Of a stretch of DNA of 54,920 nt, positions 9,561 through 20,457 are shown in pieces (position 1 is the first letter of the stretch; each line of letters starts with the position of its first letter). Made by a program: the position numbers and the translations under genes. Origin of the DNA: Chara braunii (taxonomy: Eukaryota > Streptophyta > Charophyceae > Charales > Characeae); assembly GCA_003427395.1 (NCBI GenBank), contig BFEA01000024.1, positions 1,131,707 to 1,186,626 on the forward strand, read 5' to 3'. The notes beneath the pieces are model-generated. The model was not told where the DNA came from. It ran no database searches and worked only from the letters and a program-made list of their open reading frames with translations.

Positions 9561-9676
9561 GACACCTTGCTGAATAAAGTCCAATAGCGATCGCATTCGG
9601 AAATGTATTATCCACCGGACGACACCTTGCTGAATAAAGTGCAATAGCGATCGCATTCGGAAATGTATTATCCACC
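9561..9676. repeat. 60-bp tandem duplication
   Basis: Two units with an exact period of 60 bp start at 9561 and 9621; they share GACACCTTGCTGAATAAAGT and GCGATCGCATTCGG. Differences are few (GTCCAA versus GTGCAA), so the duplication is recent. Confidence 0.85.
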
Positions 9677-10480
9677 ATGAGTTCGGTTAGGACACCACAC
9701 TCATAAAATTTCTTAAGTATAACAAGTATGGATCTCAGCACACTTCCGTATGTTGGCTAAGTGTCTGGGCGTGCTTCTCACTATACTAAGTCTTCTAAAG
9801 TATAACAAGTATGGATCTCAACACACTTCCGCATGTTGGCCAAGTGCCTGGCCGTGCTTGTCGCCATACTAAGCCTTCTAAAGAACACGAAATCTCACCG
9901 AATCCATATAACCGTCTCGACCGAGAGGATAGACATGCCTATGTTACTAAAAGATAACCGAAGCAAGCTTGTCCAACAAGGAGACAATCAATACGCTTCA
10001 TAAAAGTGTTATCCAACATCGATTCGGTTGTGACGCCTTGCTCATTAAATTTTTGAAGTATAAGAAGTATGGATCTCAACACACTTCCGCATGTGGGCCA
10101 AGTGCCTGGGCATGCCAGTTGCTATACTAAGCATTCTAAAGAAGACGGAATCTCACCAAACATCCATATAAGTATTAATTGTTTCGGCCGAGAGGATGGA
10201 CATGCCTACGTTACTTCAGAATAGTGGAAGTGAGCTTGGCCAAGAAGGATACAATTAAGCCGCCTTGCTCATCACAATCCTAAAGAAGTACGGATCTCAG
10301 CACACTTGTCGAATTTCAACGACAAGGATACAATCAAGGGGCCTTGGTCGTCACAATTATAAACAAATTGCATATCGGGCATACCTTGCTTATTACTATT
10401 ATAAACAAGTATGGATCTCAACACACTTCCGCATATGGGCCGAGTGGATGGCCATGCCTACATTGCTTAGGTTGTAGCCG
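9677..10480. repeat. Nested tandem array, ~83-bp and ~258-bp periods
   Basis: The block AAGTATGGATCTCAACACAC followed by TTCCGCATGTTGGCC occurs at about 9717, 9800, 10058, 10284 and 10401. The first two are 83 bp apart. A longer unit that includes TCTCACC, CCATATAA and CCGAGAGGAT repeats with a period of about 258 bp (9884 and 10142). No coding capacity is seen. Confidence 0.75.
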
Positions 10481-11130
10481 AAACTGAATTCGTTCAAAAG
10501 AGAACACAATATAATGTCTTATTTTAACGAATAACATGTTCTATACACTCCTTTGCGAGCTCTTCCCTAAAGAAACACCCCATTGTGGGGATTAATTAGA
10601 CACCTCAATCTTTCATCTAACCAAAAGATTAGGGTGGTTGACCCGATTACACATGGCACACATGTACCTTATGGGTAGGGCCCCGTTAAGCCCATTCTCA
10701 TGGTCCTTATTAACACATGTAAGTCACTAATTTCAGACACTCATAAAACGAGTGGACAGGGGTATTTATTAAGCTTTCAAAAATAAATAAAATCCACCCC
10801 TTTTTTTCATGGAATCCTACTTTTATCAGTAGGGTTCTTCTCTCTCACCACATAATTTATCATCCATAAGTTTCGCTTAGTGACCAAGTTCTCACAATCT
10901 TTCTTCCAAATAAACTCAAGGTTTGTACTTCTCAAAATTGTACACTTATCGACAATGCCATTTTCAACCAAAATTAAAGTCGATTGGAGGGTCCAAAAAT
11001 CAGGTGGGTTTTCCCTGCCGCAGACGACACCCCCACCGACATTTAGTCAAAACTTAAATCTCTCTAGGAGTCGTAATCATGGAAGTCACCATCACAGACT
11101 AGACCGTTTGTGGCCTATAATAAGCTAAGT
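10481..11130. other. Gene-less AT-rich stretch
   Basis: Short hairpins such as ACACCCCATTGTGGGGA near 10575 and a run of T at 10798 are the only structures I see. It could be part of a long terminal repeat, but I cannot find a partner copy. Confidence 0.3.
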
Positions 11131-11502
11131 GAAGGAATTAGAAATAATAGGCTTCCTCATCGCTTGCGTTGCCTTTACTAGCTATTACATGACTATGCAA
11201 GCGGGGATGCCGATTTGAACAGTTCTTTCCCTACCCTCCGCCACACACAAAACCAATTGTGACTCACAACCACTGGCCAAGCAAGGGCTTCCGAACTTGA
11301 CAGGTTTCCCTGTTGTGAAGGACTTAGAAACAACAGACTTCCTCATCGCCTGTGTTGCCTTTACCAACTATTACATGACTACGCAAGCGGGGATGCCGAT
11401 TTGAACGGTTTTTTCCCTACCCTCCGCCACACACAAAATCAACTGTGACTCACAACCACTGGCCAAGCAAGGACTCCCGAACTTGACAGGTTTCCCTGCC
11501 TC
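11131..11502. repeat. 186-bp tandem duplication
   Basis: Two units of about 186 bp start at 11131 and 11317. Both contain CTTCCTCATCGC, GCAAGCGGGGATGCCGATTT, CCCTACCCTCCGCCACACAC and GAACTTGACAGGTTTCCCTG. Identity is high, with scattered transitions. Similar minus-strand open frames in both units are a consequence of the repeat. Confidence 0.8.
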
Positions 11503-12820
11503 AGATGACACCCTTACCGACCGCTGAGAGCTAACAAAGTGGATTTGCCGATTTGGCCGAGGATAAAACTCCAACTCCATAAAATCTTTTTAAGCCATCC
11601 CCCCTCTCTTGAGGGTGAGCATTCCATAAAAACTTTTAAAACCTCTTTCCACTTGAAGGAGAATCAACCATAAAATCTCTCAGCCATCCTCCTACTCATG
11701 GATGGACTATTATATATATTCTCTTAATTTGATTTTCTGGATTCTTTAAATCTCCCATAAAGCTTTCACTAAAAATCACACTTTCTTCACTTCATCGAAC
11801 CCTATTTAGTTCATACACTTTTTGTTGACCTTTTGTCACTCCTACAAGGAAGATGAGCAATAGCGAACTTCAGCAATCAAACAGCATCATACATATAAGA
11901 CTAGATAATCGTGACCTCGAACTAACAGTAGAATTGCATCACGAGTTTCACCAAATAAGAACCCACCAAGAGTTCATAATTGACAATGCTGAAATAGTCC
12001 CATCATCATCATCAACGAAGAACCAATGTTGATATCCTATCTGGCGCTCGGCACCCAGACTACAGATGGCAGATCCTATCTAGCCTAAACTACAATGCCG
12101 AAGATGACGACAACAGCTTCACCGAAGTACGAGCAGATAGCGACCAATGCCGCACGCTTCCAGCACCAGGTATGTCTCTCGCTTCACTCACAACCTCGTT
12201 CCCCAACACATAAATGCCACATGCACCCAAGGACCACCCTGCGCCACACCCAGCTTACAGCAGCGCAGCTCGGCTATGGCTGCCTGCTCCTTCCCTGCTC
12301 GCCTGTGAGAGCGTGGGCGCCAACCAGAAAATAGCGCAGCAGCGTTTGCGCAGCATGCAGCCAGCACCCAAATGCCCAATGCGGAGGTAGACCCTTTGCT
12401 ATATGGAAGTGGCCTGCCTGCTTGCTTGTCCCAAGTTGCCCTGGGTCTTTCCCAAGAAGCTTCTGGTAGGCCCTGGTAGGCTGAGGCCCAGTCCACACAA
12501 CTCAGGCCTTGGGCCTGTAGTGGCTACTCGCGCCCAACTGTCCACGGCCTGTGTTTGGCCCAGTACCCGTACCCAGCCCAGGGCCTGCTTTTCATACATT
12601 AAGGTGGCCCAGGGACTGAGTTTTCTCAACCAACTGGCGTTGCGCAACTGCCTGAATTTCCTTGAGTTGCGTGGTCACCAAAATAGGGGCCCTCAGGCCC
12701 TCGTCGTGCCTGCCTTCACTTAGGGCGGCCGACGTGATATATAGCAGGGCCTGAAAGGGGCTCATCGGGGCTTCCGCCTCGCATTCCCTCCTCCATAACT
12801 TCGATAGTCCTCTGAGAAGT
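11503..12820. other. Gene-less region between repeats and the gypsy element
   Basis: The first half is AT-rich. From about 12180 the sequence is GC-rich with the word GGCCC/GGGCC repeated many times (12400-12720). It lies downstream (3' in element sense) of the minus-strand gypsy pol and may hold the element's 3' end, but I cannot recognise a long terminal repeat or polypurine tract. Confidence 0.3.
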
Positions 12821-13726
12821 TCAGTGTTCGATAACCTGGCGCTTTCCCTTCTGCAGAGATTTCTCGTAGTGCGCTACAACTTGAGGAGCGGTCTGCATAA
12901 GTTCCTCACGGGTGAACCAGCGGTCCTCCTTTGGATCAGTATGATGTCGAAACCGAGCGCAGTACTGCAACTTTGGCTTTGGAGGGCGTCCCCTGCCTGT
13001 GGATCTCGCAACTGGCAACTCCCTGTGATCCACTATGTCATCAATGTCCACTTCTCCATCCATAGTTGGGGGCAGCATTGAGCGACGAGAAGGAAACTCA
13101 TCTGTTTCCTTGAAGGGTGCGAGTTTAGAGGCGTGAAAGACAAGGTAAGTGCAAAGATGACCAGGGATACGGACTACATAAGATGGCCCATCCGGATCAA
13201 TCCCAACAACATCTAAGACTTCCCAAGGCCCAAAGTACTGAGGCATAAGTTTGCGTGAAATCCCGTACTCTTGTCCCAGTTCTGAGGACTTAACCCAGAC
13301 TCTGTCCCCAACCTGAAACGTAGAAGGGCGGCGGTGTTTATTCTCAGACTCTATCATTGCCGCCTGTGCCTTCTGCATTTGTTCTACCGCCTGCTGCATC
13401 TTTTGTTCATACCGATAGGCAAATTCTAAGGTGCCTGGTGCAGCAGTTGACTGATTCTCAGGAAGAAGGAAGTCTAAGGGCAGTCTAGGCTTGAAAGTCA
13501 ATAGTAAGTTGTTTGGGCTTACCCCGGTAGCGCTGTGTACAGCGTTGCTGTATATGTTGGCGATGAGAGCAAGCTTCTCATCCCAGTCCACCTGGTTGGG
13601 CTTGATGTAATGCCTCAACAGGTGTTGTACAACGCGGTTCAGTTGCTCGCCTGGCCGTTGGCCTCTGGGTGATTCCCAGAAGTCACTTGCAACTGGGTTC
13701 CCTACTCCGCAGCAGCGGCCTTCCAC
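12821..13726 (-). pseudogene. Ty3/gypsy pol C-terminus: integrase end and chromodomain
   Basis: From about residue 30 (LNRVVQHLLRHYIKP) this is the end of an integrase core, with a coiled helix (EQKMQQAVEQMQKAQAAMIE), a GPF/Y module (MPQYFGPWEVLDVVG) and a C-terminal chromodomain-like segment (VDIDDIVDHRE, later KLQYCARFRH and WFTREEL). This order defines chromoviruses. It belongs to the pol frame at 13702-16095 but is shifted by one base relative to it near 13650. The first ~28 residues are frame-shifted nonsense. Confidence 0.85.
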
Positions 13727-16095
13727 AACTCACTAGTGAATCGAACATCCCTGTCACTTACTATGGATTTGGGCAAACCAAAATCCCTGACCCAATTCTC
13801 TTTAAACAATCTAATGACGTACTCGGTCTTCACAGTCTCCGACATGGCTACTAATCTAGCATACTTACTAAACCTATCCACGATGACGAAGATGTGTCTC
13901 ATCCTGCTCTTGCTTGTGACCAGCGTATCCATGAAGTCCATGGACAGGCTCTCACCAGGCCTTTCCGGGATCGGACGGGGCTTCAGGAACCCAAGAGGCG
14001 CCTGAGTACGTGGCTTGTCCCTTTGACAGACTTGACATGTCTCCACGTACAACTGCGCATCTCGCATCATCGTGGGCCACCAGAACCGCTGTAACAGATT
14101 GGTTGCGGTCTTCTTGTACCCAAAATGGCCGGTGGCATCATGACACTCGCCTAAAAACAAACTACGCAAAGACTCTCTATTTGGAACACACAATCGTTTA
14201 TTCCCTGGCTTCTCAAGGAACAACAAGTCGTTGACCACCTCAAACTCAGCAGAAGTCTTTTTGTCCTTCGCCTCTAGTCTACGTATGATCTCAGACATAA
14301 ACTGGTCCTCGCGATAGGCTTCCACCAAAGAACGAGTTACATCGTCCGTCAGATCGAACTCAGTTATCAGCGCACCTGAGAAATCAGGTCTACGCGACAA
14401 GGCATCCACAACCTTGTTGTACGCCCCTTTCAAATACTGGGGGTCAAAGTCATACTGCTCAATGACTTCGATCCAACGCTTCAAGGCGTCAGAGAGCACC
14501 GGTTGTGTTTTCATCCATCTCAAGGTCTGATGATCAGTCTTGAGGATGAAGAACCTCCCAAGGAGATAGTGTCTCCAATGGGTCAGAGCTTTGTACACCG
14601 CATAGAGTTCCTTCTCATAGGTGGACTTTGCCAACTTCTGAGACGACATTTTCTTGGACATGTACTCGACCGGCCTCAACTTTGGCCCCTCCTGCTGCGC
14701 AAGCACGGAGCCAATGCCATATTGGCTGGCATCCGTGGTAACTACAAATGGCTTGTCAGGATCGGGAAGTTTCAAGACCTCATAGTGCGTCAACGCATGC
14801 TTCAGATGTCTGAAAGCAGCCTCGCACTTGTCTGTCCACTCCCATGGGGTGTCAAGGCAGGTCAGATCAGTCAAAGGGGCGGCCACTATGCTATAGTTCT
14901 TAACGAAAGTCCTATAGTAGCCTTTCATCCCTAAGAAAGATCTCATCTCAGTCACAGACTGAGGACGTGGCCAATCACGAATGCTGGCCACCTTTGTGTC
15001 ATCGGGCTTCAACCCGTCCGCGGAAATCTCATGACCCAAGTACAAGATACGGGCGATGCCAAATTCACACGTCTCACCGTTAATCTTGAACTTGTGCTGA
15101 CGAAGGAGACTGAGGACTTTATCTAAATGTTCCACGTGCTCCTCGACAGTCCTACTAAAGATAAGTATGTCATCGAGGTACACGATAACAAACTTGTCTA
15201 AGTAGTCATGAAAGATCCGATTCATTGCGTGCTGAAAAGTGCCGGGAGCATTGCACAGGCCAAATGGCATCACCACAAACTCGTACAGACCGTACCTGGT
15301 CTGAAAAGCGGTTTTGTGCTGATCCTCGGGCCGGATTGCAATCTGATGGTACCCAAACTTCAGATCTATTTTACTGAAGTACCGACACCCTTGCACTCTA
15401 TCAAGAAAATCATCGATGCGCGGTAGGGGCTCCCTGTTCTTCACTGTAATGGCATTGAGGCCCCTATAATCAATGCACATCCTTAAAGTGTCTCCCTTCT
15501 TTGGAACGAATAGAACTGGAGACCCATAAGGGGAGACACTCGGCCGGATCCAACCCTTCTCTATGAGTTCCTTGAGTTGGCAGCGAAGCTCATCAAGCTC
15601 GCCTGGAGACATCCTATAGATCCTACCCTTAGGGATACTAGACCCTGGGATAATCTCTATAGCGTGGACGACCTCCCTATCAACAACCCCTGTTGGCTCT
15701 TGGAATATATCAGGGTATTTGGCAACTACTCCCTCTATCTCCGGCGGCATTTTCACCGGCTCGCCTGTTGCAGAGACGTAAACTAGATACATACCCTCCT
15801 CCTGATGTTGCTTATAATAATTATAAAATACGGCCGCACACATGCATCCGTGAGACTCAATCAGACTACTAGCTTTGAACTTACGTAATCTAGCGGTCCC
15901 TCCACCTGGCAAAGTGTATTTTACCACTTTTCGATCCCAGTCAAACTGGTGCTGTGCAACCGAGAGGTAGTACATACCTAACAAGATGTCCATGGGGAGA
16001 TCGTCGCTCACCAGGAATGAGATGCGATGCCTCAATTCCCCTCTCGCGTACGGGAACAGGCACTCAACGTCCTGAAGGTAGTCGTTAACTACCAT
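13702..16095 (-). pseudogene. Ty3/gypsy (chromovirus) pol: protease end, RT, RNase H, integrase
   Basis: The frame has 797 codons. Residues 1-60 hold the end of a retropepsin (MDILLGMYYL, 35-44). The reverse transcriptase spans ~150-400 with IDLKFGYHQI (Asp244) and the catalytic YLDD (306-309). RNase H spans ~445-570 with TDAS (Asp455), YEKEL, KTDHQTL (Asp521) and DALSRR. The integrase zinc-binding residues are His652, His657, Cys687 and Cys690; the catalytic Asp720 (SMDFMD) and Asp781 (SDRD) are present. A TAG at 13702-13704 stops the frame before the third catalytic residue, which is encoded just beyond, and a one-base loss follows near 13650. The copy cannot make a complete integrase, so it is non-autonomous now, although RT and RNase H look intact. 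Confidence 0.92.
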
Positions 16096-16215
16096 GCGCT
16101 GTTTGTTGGCACAGGTCGTTAACTACCATATCGACTCAGGCGTTGCACTCGCCCCTGTAAGCGCAGTCTCTCAACGCACGTGCGACTAATGAAATTCCTC
16201 GTCGAGCAAGTGTCG
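16081..16215 (-). pseudogene. Damaged retropepsin region with a small local duplication
   Basis: Minus-strand codons near 16184-16209 give LLD followed directly by RNFIS, in different frames. In active gypsy proteases the catalytic Asp is followed by SGAS before that motif, so a small deletion has removed the active site. A 15-bp sequence (GTCGTTAACTACCAT) is present at 16081-16095 and again at 16115-16129, which further breaks the frame into pol. Confidence 0.6.
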
Positions 16216-16453
16216 TAATAGGCCCCGGTCTGGCAATGACTATCTCACTGACGAACATCTCAGCCTTAGGAGCTTCAACTAGTGCCATCCAAGAAGCTAG
16301 TGGGTCTGACTTAGACCACTCCTCCTCTAGCTCCTCTAAGGACTCAAACATATTCCTCGAACAGAGGGTCGATGGGTCCGAATGTGTTTGCGGGACGACT
16401 GGGGAGTCAGAAGCTTGGGCCATCTCTTGAGATGGTGAGGGTGTGTCCACCAC
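16136..16453 (-). pseudogene. Gag-protease linker fragment
   Basis: A 105-codon frame starts MVDTPSPSQEMAQASDSPVV and contains an acidic helix (ESLEELEEEWSK). It lies between the zinc-knuckle frame and pol, where the gag-protease junction of a gypsy element is expected. It is out of frame with both neighbours. No domain is recognised beyond position. Confidence 0.45.
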
Positions 16454-16482
16454 TTCGACCTTAGCAGGAACAGCTACTATTC

Positions 16483-16868
16483 CTACTGGCCCGACGTGTT
16501 TCCCGGAGCAGTGCCTGAAGTACTGGCAACGTTGCTACCAACGGAAGCGGAGGATCCTACCGCCTGCCCCATAGTAGACGGGATCTTCTCGGTAACCTTC
16601 TTGTTACTGCACTTGAATTGGTTATGGCCATATTGACCGCAACGAATACAAGCTTGCCGGGTGTATCGGTCTCTCCACACGTCCTCAGTGAGAGCCAATT
16701 TTTCCCATGGAGGAGCATTGGGGTCAACTTGACTCCTGGACCGGGAGCCTCCTCGACGTCTACCAGTCCCCTTACCTTTTTGTTGATTTACGGCAGCGAC
16801 TACTCCACCCTCTGAAGCCTCTACGCTGCCTGCCTCTGAACCAGCTCCCAACTGGGGGTCGTTGTCAA

Positions 16869-16944
<76 letters not shown>

Positions 16945-17100
16945 ATTGTCTTCTTTGCAGGTGCGAGCCGCGTCGTTCTTCTTTCGCAAATCAGCTATGG
17001 CGGACTTCTTCTTCACGGTGATGGCGCGTGGAATAGCGGGTACCAGCTCCGATACCAAGGCAATCAGACTCGCTTTCTCTTTTACTTCGCATGCATGCAA
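16483..17100 (-). pseudogene. Ty3/gypsy gag C-terminus with CCHC zinc knuckle
   Basis: The fragment contains CIRCGQYGHNQFKC, an exact C-x2-C-x4-H-x4-C nucleocapsid knuckle that binds RNA. Before it is a basic linker (GTGRRRGGSRSRSQ). A run of alternating Arg-Glu, about 25 residues, comes from expansion of a (CT)n microsatellite (16868-16942), an unusual insertion in a gag protein. The N-terminal capsid part is missing or unrecognisable beyond 17100. Its position upstream of protease and pol on the same strand confirms one element. Confidence 0.75.
16868..16942. repeat. (CT)n microsatellite inside gag
   Basis: About 37 CT units run almost without interruption. They are in frame in the gag fragment on the minus strand and encode the Arg-Glu run. 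Confidence 0.95.
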
Positions 17101-17985
17101 ACAGATGACAAGTCACACTGGCGCTCAACGCTCACTCAAAGCTCAGAGATATGGAAGTCGGAAACACAGTTCAGATACACGCTCGCTTCAACAGGCTATG
17201 ACGCGTCAGCGCCTGTACAACTCTCTGTTCGTAAGTGTGCTTAACCCCGTTGTTCACACACACTCCACTCAGGATCACCCTGGATATCCCACACGCGACA
17301 CATTGTCTCACGCACACGCACACACCACACTCGCCTATCACCTACGATGGCTATGGCTACTCAACCTCTACTTTGCCCACTTCATCTTCGGACGCTTTGC
17401 AGACCATCTCGCACAAGTCGCTCAAGCAGCGTTTCCGCATGACTTACGTAGGAATGAATGAATGACTGGGCGTTGCCTCTTGATTTATACTTTTGTGACT
17501 CGTTGGTCTGCCTCTGTCCACCGGGCCCTGAGTGCACACAGTCCCACATGGTACTTGCAGACTGGACTTAGTGAGACTGGGACTTGGTACAGCTGACTCA
17601 GCACAGGTGGACTCCACTACTTGCCCACTTGCCTCTGGACTGTTGTGAGCAACGTTTGGAGGGTCACTTCTGTGGACTTGGCCCTTCGACACTGTAGCAG
17701 CTAAGACCTTGACCTTTTAGGACGATAGCAGCTACGACCTTGACCTTTCAGAACTCCTACAACTACGACTTCTAGAACTCACTAAGACTCCTACCCAATA
17801 GGTCTACAGCTCGAACCCCTACGACCTACGGACCTACGACAGCCTACCAATTGATGCGAACACACAGGTCACGGGTTCAACTCTCGGGGTCGACACAGGT
17901 ATTGTACACAGGTAAGGTGAGAACCAGGGATCGAGCCCTGGGAGCTGCGTTCGCTACTGCTAACAGGTGAATGCCGTTTCAGATT
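17101..17985. other. Gene-less stretch upstream of the gypsy element
   Basis: This should contain the element's capsid region and 5' LTR if they survive, but I see neither a TG...CA pair nor a primer-binding site. Near 17700-17790 short CTACGACCTTGACC-like words repeat (TAGCAGCTAAGACCTTGACC and TAGCAGCTACGACCTTGACC). Two tRNA-like T-arm words (17871, 17929) are discussed among the rejected items. Confidence 0.3.
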
Positions 17986-17989
17986 TATT

Positions 17990-18033
17990 TATTGATTGAT
18001 TATTTGGATGATTGATTGATTGGTATTGATTGG

Positions 18034-18072
<39 letters not shown>

Positions 18073-18165
18073 GTTGGTTGATAGGTTGATTGATTGATTG
18101 ATTGATTGGTGGGGAAGGGGTCGTCCTTCCCCCCCCCACATGTACACACACACACACACGCACAA
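17990..18165. repeat. Composite module 1: (ATTG)n + G-rich/C-rich hairpin + (CA)n
   Basis: About 120 bp of ATTG repeats is followed by GGTGGGGAAGGGGTCGTCC, a C run, and (CA)n. The same order of three parts recurs three more times downstream. Confidence 0.8.
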
Positions 18166-18184
18166 AAAATAAAAAGGTCTTTTT

Positions 18185-18460
18185 TTTACATTTGTTTTGA
18201 TTAAAATATTTATTTATTTATTTTCTATTTTTTTTAATTTTTTAAATAAAAGACACTTAAAAAACAAATATAGGGTTGTAGGTATTTTCAAACCCTACAC
18301 CCCCATATGTTTTGTTTTTTGTTTGGTCCATGAATTTTGTTTTAAAAAATATGTGAAATTCTCGGTCGCACCCACCCGCTGACCCATGGCCTGCGGTCGG
18401 GATCCCGACCGCAATCCGAGACAGACCCCACGGTCATCACGGGGGGGGATTCATAGTAGT
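18185..18460. repeat. Dispersed repeat R, copy 1, with a 22-bp perfect palindrome
   Basis: This matches 19640-19915 in the same orientation: TTTTGATTARAATA, then GGGTTGTAGGTA or a variant, TTTTCAAACCCTAC, and AATTCTCGGTCG. Positions 18392-18413 form a perfect 22-bp palindrome centred on GGGATCCC. It is flanked by CTCGG and CCGAG at a short distance. Confidence 0.7.
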
Positions 18461-18870
18461 AAGCGTACTTTTTCAAGGCGACATACATAGTTTGCGGCAA
18501 GAAAAAGTTTTGTGTGATTCTTAGGACGTTGGAATGTGTTTCTAACACTTCATTCCGACAATTTACTGCTTTCTTTTGAATGTCGGACCTATTTTTTACC
18601 AGATAGATTGATGTTATATGTATGTAACCTACGAATCCCTCCCGGCCACGGTCGCCGCAGTCACGACCGCGGTTTGCAGTCATGACCCCGTCCGTGAAGA
18701 TTTTTGCAGCCGCGTAGCGGCTAGAAGGGGAAGGTTTTGGGGGTGGGGGTTGCGTATTGGGGTTCCAGAACCTCGATCCTACCCCCTAGAAAAAACAAAG
18801 GTAAAAAAAAAACGTTTTCCGGGTGGGGGGGGCTTGATGGGTGAAAAACAATTAAAAAAAAATAATCTTA
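18461..18870. other. Gene-less stretch
   Basis: Nothing is recognised apart from G-rich runs (18740-18755, 18825-18832) and A runs. The frames are random. Confidence 0.3.
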
Positions 18871-19217
18871 ATTGATTGATTGATTGATCGAATTCGTATA
18901 TCTGATTGACTGACTGATTGATTTTTTTATTGATTGATTTTTTTATTTTATTTTTTTGATTGATTGATTGATTGATGGGGGAGGGCTCTCCCAACCTCCC
19001 GCCGCCCCGCTGCACACACACACACACACACTCTGTCATAGGGGAACCCACTTAAAAAAATAATTAAAAAAAATATATATTTTGATTGATCGATTGATTG
19101 ATTGATTGATAGATTGGTGGGGGAGGGGTCTCCCAACCTTCCCCCCACCCACCTGCTCACACACACACACACACACTTTGTCATATAAGAACCCGTTCTT
19201 TTTTTATATACTTTTTT

Positions 19218-19255
<38 letters not shown>

Positions 19256-19401
19256 AGATTGTTGGGGGAGGGGCCTCCCAACCTCCCTTCCCCCCCCCCC
19301 CCGCGCACACACACGCATACACAAACATACACGCACACACACAACATGCGCGTTCGTGCTCGTTTTTTTCTATCAATCAATCAATTAATCAATCAATCAA
19401 T

Positions 19402-19436
<35 letters not shown>

Positions 19437-19440
19437 AATT
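18871..19440. repeat. Composite modules 2-4 and an inverted (ATCA)n block
   Basis: Module 2 is at 18871-19045, module 3 at 19081-19194 and module 4 at 19222-19345. Each is (ATTG)n, then GGGGGAGGGG[C/T]CTCCCAACC, a C run, and (CA)n; modules 2 and 3 then read CT[C/T]TGTCATA. At 19369-19440 the tetranucleotide occurs as (ATCA)n, the opposite orientation. Internal GGGAG/CTCCC pairs can form a hairpin, and the G runs can form a quadruplex. Confidence 0.8.
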
Positions 19441-19639
19441 AATCAAGCAAGCAATCAATCTATATATGTGTGTTTAAAACGGAAAAAAAAAAAAAAAACG
19501 TCTTTATTTTTTTTTCCATTATTATATATTTTTATCTTTTATCTTTGCATTTGTTATAAGAAAAAGAACCAAAGACACATGTGCACCATGTTTATCCCAC
19601 CAGCAATCATAGAAAAATAAAAAACAAAAACTCCCATTT

Positions 19640-19915
19640 TTTATTACGTTTATTTTGATTAGAATACTTGTTGTTTTATTTTCGATTAAAAAAAAAAAAA
19701 ACACTTTTAAATCTAAATATATATATATATGGTTGTTACAGGTTGTAGCTTGTAGGGCTTTTCAAACCCTACCACATTTTTTTTTTGTATTATTATTTTT
19801 TTAAAGTATGACAAATTCTCGGTCGTGCTCGACCGCCCGGGTCATGGCCGGCGGGCGGGATCCCGACAACAATCCGAGTTTGACCCATCGGTCATGACCG
19901 CGGGGGATATGTAAT
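19640..19915. repeat. Dispersed repeat R, copy 2
   Basis: It is a direct, diverged copy of 18185-18460. The central palindrome is reduced here to CGGGCGGGATCCCG. The flanking CTCGGTCG and AATCCGAG words and the GGTCATGACCG hairpin (19889-19899) are kept or improved. Confidence 0.7.
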
Positions 19916-20090
19916 TTGTAACTAGACTTTATAGAGTCGCCCAACTGGGTAACCCTGACAAACCTACCTTGGGGGGGGACCCGCCCGGGGTGCCCAAGCG
20001 ACAGGAAAAAATGAGTTCTTTTTTTTTTTTTTGCAGTTGGACAATTTTGTGTTCACTAAGATGTGCCCAAATCGAGCCTTATATTTAAAT

Positions 20091-20457
20091 GTGGCGATCT
20101 TTGTAGCACACTGAACATGTTCGGAGCTTTTCCGAACGTCCGAACATGTTCGGGTGTTCGGCCGAACGCCACCCGAACGTGTTTGGCCGAACATATTCAA
20201 AAAAAAAAAAAAAAAAAAGTTTTGGTTTTTGACTTTTAACTGGATTTTGGTTACAAATTTGACCATACCTCCAAGGCAAAAGTTGTTTTTATTATTATTT
20301 TACATAACATATATGGTTTTCAAATTTTTTGAAGTTTTTTTTTTTTTTTTTTTTTTTTCATGTTCGGGTTCGGAGAGTTTCGGTGCTCGTTCGCATTCGG
20401 TCCTGAATGTTCGGGTTCGGTCACCGAACCCGAACGAGATGCTACACAGGTGGCGAT
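20091..20457. mobile_element. Non-autonomous DNA transposon (MITE), copy 1, with 8-bp target duplication
   Basis: The element spans 20099-20449. It begins CTTTGTAGCA and ends TGCTACACAG, giving terminal inverted repeats of consensus CTGTGTAGCA. Inside each end are many TTCGG/CCGAA words that continue the inverted repeat (GAACATGTTCGG, GGTTCGGTCACCGAACC). It is flanked by GTGGCGAT at 20091-20098 and again at 20450-20457, an exact 8-bp target-site duplication as made by hAT-type transposases. No coding capacity. Copy 2 is at 43045-43377, inverted. Confidence 0.85.
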